A stretch of 11,960 bases of DNA, from assembly GCA_030629475.1 (NCBI GenBank), contig DAOVOU010000026.1, positions 1-11,960 of the forward strand, read 5' to 3'. A model generated the notes under the pieces. That model did not search any database, had not been told where the DNA came from, and was given only the letters and a program-made list of their open reading frames with translations. The position numbers and the translations under genes are program-made. Shown here piece by piece: positions 6,420 to 11,960 of this stretch. This DNA is from Desulfobacterales bacterium (GTDB lineage: Bacteria; Desulfobacterota; Desulfobacteria; Desulfobacterales; C00003060). Positions within the stretch are counted from its first letter, which is position 1; each line of letters starts with the position of its first letter.

Positions 6420-6660
6420 ACCTCCTTAGTATAGTAAGATATAATGCCGGGCGGATGACTAAACCTTACCCAGAAGGGCTTGGGCTTTCGCCTTCCCTCT
6501 CAACAATGAACCAGTGCCAGGTTCGAACGGAATACCGGAATGTCGAAGATCCGCCCGTGGCGGGACGGAATAATGGGTTCTGGGAACATACGCTAAAGGG
6601 GGCTTAATCCCCAGTGGAACGGCAAGAAAGCAGTCTTAGAAATAAGGAATGGGGATCTTT
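6420..6660. other. Non-coding spacer upstream of tamB promoter
   Basis: No gene is supported. Small hairpins are visible: CCGCC-CGT-GGCGG (6551-6563) and GGGG-CTTAAT-CCCC (6599-6612). A TATAAT at 6440-6445 has no -35 partner. The short open frame on the plus strand (6392-6607) resembles nothing I know. It looks like the rest of the decayed region. Confidence 0.35.
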
Positions 6661-6690
6661 TTGGGTAACGGTGAGACCTCCTGGTATATT
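6661..6690 (+). promoter_or_regulatory. Candidate extended -10 promoter for tamB operon
   Basis: TTGGGT (6661-6666), 18 bases, then TATATT (6685-6690), preceded by TGG to give the extended -10 form TGGTATATT. The -10 matches the consensus in 5 of 6 positions; the -35 is poor, as is usual for extended -10 promoters. The start of transcription would be near 6697, about 85 bases before the preferred tamB ATG. Overlapping it, CCTCC and GGAGG (6677-6695) can pair. Confidence 0.4.
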
Positions 6691-6781
6691 GGAGGGATAG
6701 CATTGGCATGACTCAGAACGGAAACAACTCACAACATCGCTCACAGTGTGTGTGGCAGGCGACATGTGGCAAGAACGTGTT

Positions 6782-9700
6782 ATGGCGAGACGAATCAGAC
6801 AGGTTTTTATTGGCATAGCAATTTTTTTTGGGCTCCTTGTTCTTTTGCTAATTGGCGTGTCCTTCTACCTGAAGACGGATCATGCCCAGGGCTTGATTCA
6901 AGCCAAAGTGAACGAAGCCATTACCGGCGCGGTCACATGGGAACGGGGTCGGTTTTCCCCCTTTGGTCACAATGTTGAACTCAAGAACGTCTTGCTCAAA
7001 GGGCCGGCCAAGGAAAAGCTGATGACAATGGAGAGCCTTTCTGTGAACATATCCTGGGCTGCCCTTCTTATGGGGGAACTCGCTATTGAGACCGCCATGC
7101 TCCATACACCCCGGGTATGGCTTGGAACAGACGCAGAAGGGAAGCTCAACGTGGCGCGGGCCTTTGAATCTTCTGGAGCTAAAAAACAAGAAGCTTCCAA
7201 AGGTGGATTCCCCTTCAACATTGCAGTCAGACATCTAAAAATCATGAATGGTTTTGTTTCTTTCGAAGGGGACGGAGAGGCTAAGGAGGAGAGAACTGAC
7301 CGCGTAGTCCTGCACAATGTTGAACTCACCATGAGAGATGGAAATCTCATGAAGCGTACAGGCCGCGTAGACCTCCGAATCGATAAAGGGGAGATCCACA
7401 TGGCAGGCATAGAAGCTGCCGTTGATGAAGTTAGACTATATGGGGCGCTCAAAGAAGATCGAATTGATCCTCTGGTCCTTACCGTAAAGACTAACGGCTC
7501 CACCTTGGAAATCTCCGGTAATGTCGGAAGCCTCTTTTCCGATCCCCTTCTGGATATTGCTCTTCAGGGCGAGATCTCTCTTCCCGAGATCCAGGAGATT
7601 CTTCGGGTCAAAACAGAACTCACAGGGGTGGTTAAAACGAGCCTGACCATGCGGGGTTCTGTGAACAACCCTGATGTGACGTTGCTGCTTGGCTATGGTG
7701 GGGGGAATCTCGCCGGCAACCGCATTGACGGGATGGACTTAAGCTGCCACCTGGAGGACAGGTACCTTACCATTGAGCCTCTAAGCTTATACGCACCTCT
7801 GGGAAGGCTGGATCTCAGGGGGGATGTGAACCTCCGAAAGGCCTTTTCCCAGGGTTTCCTTTCATCCCAGCGGAATCTGGATGCCATAGCCTACAAACTG
7901 TCTCTGCGTCAAAGGGGTACATCACTAGAGAACATACTCAGGGGAGGCACAGAAGTCACGGGCGCCATCCATTCAAAGATGACTGTGGAAGGACAGGGAA
8001 TTTTCCCTGAGACACTTTCTGCCAAGGTTGTAGTGGATCTCATTGCGGAAAAACTCGCTGTCAGCCAGATCCTCTCCCTTGCCGACGTACGAGTTGAAAC
8101 ACAGATTGGCCTGGCCCACGGCCGAGTGACCATCGAGGACATGAAGGCCCAAACAGGGAAGACCTGGCTTAAGCTGGCAGGAAATTACGACTTCTCCTCA
8201 CAGGAACTCGCCGCCACGGTCAAGCTGGAGTCTCCTGACCTGGCGGAGATTTTTCGGGATGTGGAAGCAGAGGACTTCTTGGACAAGGATCTTTACCAGG
8301 GTAAGGTGAGTGGGAGGGTAACGTTAATGGGAAAACGCACGTCTCTCCTGGGGACTCTTGCTTTGCAAGGGAAAGACCTGAGACGTGGGAAGTTTCGAGT
8401 GGGTGATTTGGACGCCCAGGTCCGGTTAGCAGGGGGAACCGTTTCCTTGGAGCAGGTTAAACTCCGGAACGGTAGTTCTGCACTGAGTATTTCTGGCACG
8501 GTCCAGGTGCTGGATCCCACGTCCGGTTACCTTCTTAAGAACCCTGCCCTTGACGTGGCACTGACAGGAGATGAGCTCTGCATAGAAGATTTTTTCGAGG
8601 GACTGAAAGGGAAATTATCGGTGAGTTGTCATGTTAAGGGAGATGCTGCGGAGCCAAGGGGGAAGATTTACGTACTGGGGAAGGATATTCGTCTAGGTGA
8701 CCAGGAAATCGACGGGGTTCAACTGACGTCGCACCTATACGGTGAGAGGGTTCACGTTGACCCATTTGTCGTGACCGTGGCTAAGGGAGAGAAGATAGTT
8801 GTAAATGGATGGGTATCCTCTGACAAGGACTTTGATCTGGAGATTGTGTCCAAAGGCATTTCCCTGACGCACATTCGCGGACTTCAGGAAGAAATGCCTC
8901 TTGAGGGTCAGCTCTTCTTTAACTTCTCAGGGCAAGGTAATTTCAAGAATCCCCAGTTTGAAGGGGTAGTGGGCCTTCGTGACCTCCAACTGGACGACAA
9001 TGGCCTGGAAGATGTTAAATTCCAGGTTTTCGTGAAAGACCAGGAGGCACGGATTTCCGGCCACCTGGGTTTTGATCTGGACGGATGGTTCCACCTGGAG
9101 AGAAGTGATTTTTCCGTGTCAGTCCGTTTCAGAGACACCGATTTGACCCCCTATTTGAAAATAGCAGGTCCAGACGGACTTAATGGTGCCATTACGGGAA
9201 AAATCAGGATAGAGGGGAATGCCAGCGCCCCGGATCAGATCAGGGCGGAGACAGATATATCCCGGCTGGACCTCTTTTTGGAGAAAACAGTTTTGGTTAG
9301 AGCCCGGCAGTTCAAGGTATCTTTGGAGAACAAGGAAATTTCCGTGCCTCGTGTTTACCTTGACCTTCTCGAAGGAGGTTTCCTAGAAATCAAAGGTACC
9401 GGCACACTTGATAGGTCCCTTGACTTTCAGGCAAAGGGCCAGGTCCCCTTGCAAGTGATTAACTTGCTGACCTACAGACTTCCCGATGTCACCGGAAACA
9501 TCAAGTTCTCAGTCACCATGAAGGGAAGTGTGTCTGAGCCGGATCTCCTGGCGGAAATCGAGATAGAAAAGGTCGGATTGATCGTGCCAAGCCTTTCACA
9601 GCAATTGCACGACCTCCAAGGGAAGATCCAGATAACCCCTGAAGCTGTTGTACTGGACAATCTCAAAGGACTGCTCGGTACAGGGCGGTTTGATCTCTCT

Positions 9701-10708
9701 GGCAGGGTGGGCCTGGACAAGTTGCAGCCATCTAAGGTGCTGCTCAAACTAAAAGCTCGTGAGCTACCCGTGAAGGTTCCCGATACCCTGGAGATCCTCC
9801 TGAATACGGAACTCGATATCCATGGCACACCGGATAAGTCCACGGTGCGAGGGGAAGTGGTGATTCTGGAAGGGACCTATTACAAAGACGTAAATTTGAA
9901 TCTTCTCAAAGGGATTAGAGAAAAAAAGCGGGAAGCGACTCCTGTGCCTTCGCAGATTACTCAGCCCTTTCTCAAGAATATGGACTTTGACGTCACTTTC
10001 AAACACAGGAATCCCTTTGTTGTGGATAACAACTTGGCATTGTTGACTGTGAAACCCGACCTCCGCCTACACGGAACATTGAACAACCCGCTTATTAGCG
10101 GACGGGCCGAAGTAGACTCCGGGACCATTACGTACCGGAAAAAGGACTTTGAGGTCATCAAAGGTCTTTTTGATTTTGTCAATCCCTACAAAATTGAGCC
10201 GACCATTGATGTGAAAAGCGAGGTCAAAATCCGGACATGGGCCATATTCTTGGATATCAGTGGCACGCCGGACAACCTGAAGTTCACACTCACTTCAGAT
10301 CCCCCTGAGCACGATGAGGACATCTTGTCACTGCTCATCGTTGGAAAAACTACACAGGAACTCATCAAAGGGGAAGGCGGGTCATCCCAGTCCACAACCG
10401 GGATGCTTGCGAACATTTTGGCAGGGAGACTGGGTGAAGAGATCAAGGAGGCCACGGGCTTCGATGTGGTTGAGTTGGAGTACGAGGAAGCGGTGAGTGA
10501 AAAGGAGTCTGATGAAATTAGAGTGACGGTCGGTGAGGAGCTCTCTCGTCGAGTAACGGTCAAATACGGGATAGAAACGAGAAATGCCAAGATGATTCAG
10601 CGAGCCATTGCTGAATACAAATTCCTTGAAAATCTTTCAATAAGTACCTTCCGGGATACTGAGGGGCAATTTGGCGGCGGGCTCCAATACAGACTCGAGT
10701 TCAGATAA
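6782..10708 (+). CDS. tamB: Translocation and assembly module protein TamB
   Basis: A 1308-residue TamB/AsmA-like protein, which anchors in the inner membrane and spans the periplasm as a beta-taco to work with an Omp85 partner in outer-membrane protein insertion or lipid transfer. The N-terminus has basic residues then one helix (8-30), with the AsmA-like opening after it (GRFSPFGHNVELKNVLLKGP). Along the body the TamB motif G-x-x-x-x-P recurs: near residue 293 (GSVNNPDV), 620 (GDAAEPRG), 716, 812 (GNASAPDQ), 916 (GSVSEPDL) and 1097 (GTLNNPLISG). The C-terminal DUF490 domain is clear from about 1030, with GRAEVDSGTITYRKKDFEVI and DPPEHDEDILSLLIVGKT, and it ends GLQYRLEFR. E. coli TamB is about 1260 residues, so the length is normal. 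Starts at GTG 6746 and ATG 6764 (weak GGCAGG before it) are alternatives. The Omp85 gene follows after 20 bases. Confidence 0.92.
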   Translation: MARRIRQVFIGIAIFFGLLVLLLIGVSFYLKTDHAQGLIQAKVNEAITGAVTWERGRFSPFGHNVELKNVLLKGPAKEKLMTMESLSVNISWAALLMGELAIETAMLHTPRVWLGTDAEGKLNVARAFESSGAKKQEASKGGFPFNIAVRHLKIMNGFVSFEGDGEAKEERTDRVVLHNVELTMRDGNLMKRTGRVDLRIDKGEIHMAGIEAAVDEVRLYGALKEDRIDPLVLTVKTNGSTLEISGNVGSLFSDPLLDIALQGEISLPEIQEILRVKTELTGVVKTSLTMRGSVNNPDVTLLLGYGGGNLAGNRIDGMDLSCHLEDRYLTIEPLSLYAPLGRLDLRGDVNLRKAFSQGFLSSQRNLDAIAYKLSLRQRGTSLENILRGGTEVTGAIHSKMTVEGQGIFPETLSAKVVVDLIAEKLAVSQILSLADVRVETQIGLAHGRVTIEDMKAQTGKTWLKLAGNYDFSSQELAATVKLESPDLAEIFRDVEAEDFLDKDLYQGKVSGRVTLMGKRTSLLGTLALQGKDLRRGKFRVGDLDAQVRLAGGTVSLEQVKLRNGSSALSISGTVQVLDPTSGYLLKNPALDVALTGDELCIEDFFEGLKGKLSVSCHVKGDAAEPRGKIYVLGKDIRLGDQEIDGVQLTSHLYGERVHVDPFVVTVAKGEKIVVNGWVSSDKDFDLEIVSKGISLTHIRGLQEEMPLEGQLFFNFSGQGNFKNPQFEGVVGLRDLQLDDNGLEDVKFQVFVKDQEARISGHLGFDLDGWFHLERSDFSVSVRFRDTDLTPYLKIAGPDGLNGAITGKIRIEGNASAPDQIRAETDISRLDLFLEKTVLVRARQFKVSLENKEISVPRVYLDLLEGGFLEIKGTGTLDRSLDFQAKGQVPLQVINLLTYRLPDVTGNIKFSVTMKGSVSEPDLLAEIEIEKVGLIVPSLSQQLHDLQGKIQITPEAVVLDNLKGLLGTGRFDLSGRVGLDKLQPSKVLLKLKARELPVKVPDTLEILLNTELDIHGTPDKSTVRGEVVILEGTYYKDVNLNLLKGIREKKREATPVPSQITQPFLKNMDFDVTFKHRNPFVVDNNLALLTVKPDLRLHGTLNNPLISGRAEVDSGTITYRKKDFEVIKGLFDFVNPYKIEPTIDVKSEVKIRTWAIFLDISGTPDNLKFTLTSDPPEHDEDILSLLIVGKTTQELIKGEGGSSQSTTGMLANILAGRLGEEIKEATGFDVVELEYEEAVSEKESDEIRVTVGEELSRRVTVKYGIETRNAKMIQRAIAEYKFLENLSISTFRDTEGQFGGGLQYRLEFR

Positions 10709-10728
10709 GAAGAGAAGGGCTGCCCAAC

Positions 10729-11960
10729 ATGAAGCGGAAGAAGATCTGGCAGGCATCGGCAGTTCTGTGTTTCTGGATGGTGGTGGGGTGTCTGTCTTCG
10801 GGACAGGCATACGCCCAGATTCCGGGGCATGATGGAGGACCGGTTGTTTCCCGGATCGTGATCGACGTCCAGGGGGTGCCGGGGGATCCAAGGCCCTGGG
10901 TTGATCTCACACAAAGCCTTATTTTTCTTCAAGAGGGCGAGCCCTTTTCAGACAAACGGCTCCAGGACTCCGTCAACGCATTGAAAGCGTCAAACCTTTT
11001 TAAGGAAATCAAAGTGCCGGACCCTGAGTGGGCGCAACAAGAGATTACGCTTCGTTTTCAGGTCACACCCTTTCGTCGAATCAAGGACATTGCAATCCAG
11101 GGCGCATTCCCCATTTTGGAACGGGAAATCCTGAACGCCATGAAGCTCTACACAGGGGGTGGTTTTGACGAAAAACAAGTTCCTGAAAAGGAGAATGCCA
11201 TAGCAGGACTCTTCCGGAATGAGGGGTATATTGCGCCAGAAGTAAACATTGTTGCGGAAGAAGACCCTGAGGACGGGAGCGTGATCGTGTATGTGAATAT
11301 CGACAAGGGCGGATTTTACCATATCAAGGGCGTAGAAATTTCAGGAAACCAAGCCTTTTCTGATAAGCGCCTCAAATTGAGTATCAGCACTTGGAAATCA
11401 TCATTGCTCTTTGGGGAGATGAAGCGCTTCAGACAGAAGGAACTCGATAAGGACATCAAAAAACTTATCAATTTCTACCGTGGACAGCGGTACCCTGAAG
11501 TCAAAGTCGATTCAAAAATAGAAAAGGATCCTGAAACAAAGAATGCCTCTATCTTTATTATCATTCATGAGGGTCCCAGATATGACATTGAGTTCAAAGG
11601 GAACAAAGAATTTTGGGACTTTACCCTTAGAAAAGATCTGATCCTATTTAAGGAGGGGAACAAGGGGGATTTCGGCTTAAGAAAGAGTATTCGCAGGATC
11701 AGGGACCGTTACCGGAAGGCGGGGTTCCTGGATGTTCGTGTGAAGACGGAATCTGCAATAATAGAAGACGATGGAAAGACCTTGCGAAAGATACGGCTGC
11801 TGATTGAGGAAGGGGCACAATACATCGTTAATACCATTACCATCACGGGCAATCATGCATTTGATGACGAAGAGATCAAGAAGCAGATGCTTACGCGGAG
11901 GCCAGGGGTCCTTGCAAAGGGAAAGTTTGTTGCTGGAATCCTGGAGGAGGACATAAGAGC
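10729..11960 (+). CDS. BamA/TamA-type Omp85 protein with POTRA domains (partial)
   Basis: The 410 codons in the window are the periplasmic part of an Omp85 outer-membrane protein assembly factor; the barrel lies beyond the right edge. A basic signal peptide ends in AYA before Q30. POTRA domains then follow at about 40-117, 118-199, 200-286, 287-367 and, incomplete, from 368. Each has the beta-alpha-alpha-beta-beta plan, with typical phrases such as VEISGNQAFSDKRL, LINFYRGQRYPEVKV, YRKAGFLDVRV and ITITGNHAFDDEEI. Four complete repeats plus a fifth match BamA (five) rather than the Proteobacterial TamA (three). A ribosome site GAAGGG stands about 9 bases before the ATG, and the gene lies 20 bases after tamB, so they form an operon. 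It may be the cell's BamA, or a dedicated TamB partner with BamA-like architecture. The signal also contains VVGC (18-21), a lipobox look-alike. Confidence 0.9.
   Translation, partial: MKRKKIWQASAVLCFWMVVGCLSSGQAYAQIPGHDGGPVVSRIVIDVQGVPGDPRPWVDLTQSLIFLQEGEPFSDKRLQDSVNALKASNLFKEIKVPDPEWAQQEITLRFQVTPFRRIKDIAIQGAFPILEREILNAMKLYTGGGFDEKQVPEKENAIAGLFRNEGYIAPEVNIVAEEDPEDGSVIVYVNIDKGGFYHIKGVEISGNQAFSDKRLKLSISTWKSSLLFGEMKRFRQKELDKDIKKLINFYRGQRYPEVKVDSKIEKDPETKNASIFIIIHEGPRYDIEFKGNKEFWDFTLRKDLILFKEGNKGDFGLRKSIRRIRDRYRKAGFLDVRVKTESAIIEDDGKTLRKIRLLIEEGAQYIVNTITITGNHAFDDEEIKKQMLTRRPGVLAKGKFVAGILEEDIR

Noticed and set aside
6490..6540. GGTTCGAAC as the T-arm of a tRNA
   Set aside because: The flanking bases do not form the 5-base-pair T stem, and there is no acceptor or anticodon arm around it.
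1..11960. CRISPR array, rRNA, toxin-antitoxin or defence system
   Set aside because: No regularly spaced repeats with spacers, no rRNA sequence and no gene of a known defence family were seen on either strand.

Overview
The window reads as chromosomal DNA of a Gram-negative bacterium. Two outer-membrane beta-barrel proteins with signal peptides and terminal phenylalanines lie beside a TamB and a multi-POTRA Omp85 protein. The Desulfobacterota (former Deltaproteobacteria) are my best guess for the host. That guess rests on the general look of the porin, the YkgJ-type cysteine-cluster protein and a TCATTGCGAG...CTCGCAATGA palindromic repeat. It is an inference and no marker gene is present.

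Layout. Bases 1-441 hold no convincing gene but several strong hairpins, and end in a good ribosome binding site for a porin (442-1566, +). The porin converges on a FadL/OMPP1-type hydrophobic-substrate channel (1640-2917, -). The gap between them is only 73 bases and holds a small hairpin and a three-copy 9-base repeat that runs into the fadL stop codon. FadL has a recognisable promoter (3021-3049, -). After a non-coding stretch come a YkgJ-family Cys-cluster protein (3403-3981, +) and an A+T-rich orphan gene for a one-helix membrane-anchored protein (4059-4655, +).

From 4656 to about 6660 the DNA is a corridor of decayed genes. It contains the 3' third of a signal peptide peptidase (sppA) lacking its serine nucleophile, a MITE-like palindromic repeat (5292-5451), and an unassigned stretch. 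It also contains the last four-helix block of an RND efflux pump on the minus strand (5868-6419). The sppA remnant starts right after, and in the same frame as, the stop codon of the orphan gene.

From 6661 to the right edge lies an apparently intact envelope-biogenesis operon. A candidate extended -10 promoter precedes tamB (6782-10708), a 1308-residue inner-membrane-anchored AsmA-like bridge protein. Twenty bases later a BamA/TamA-type Omp85 protein begins (10729 to beyond the window), already showing four complete POTRA domains and the start of a fifth. Together they would supply the TAM/BAM-like system that inserts outer-membrane proteins, possibly including the porins at the left, or that moves phospholipid across the periplasm. 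I found no wholly new system. The most notable points are the TamB plus five-POTRA pairing, the sppA chimeric junction, and the structured, gene-free left end.
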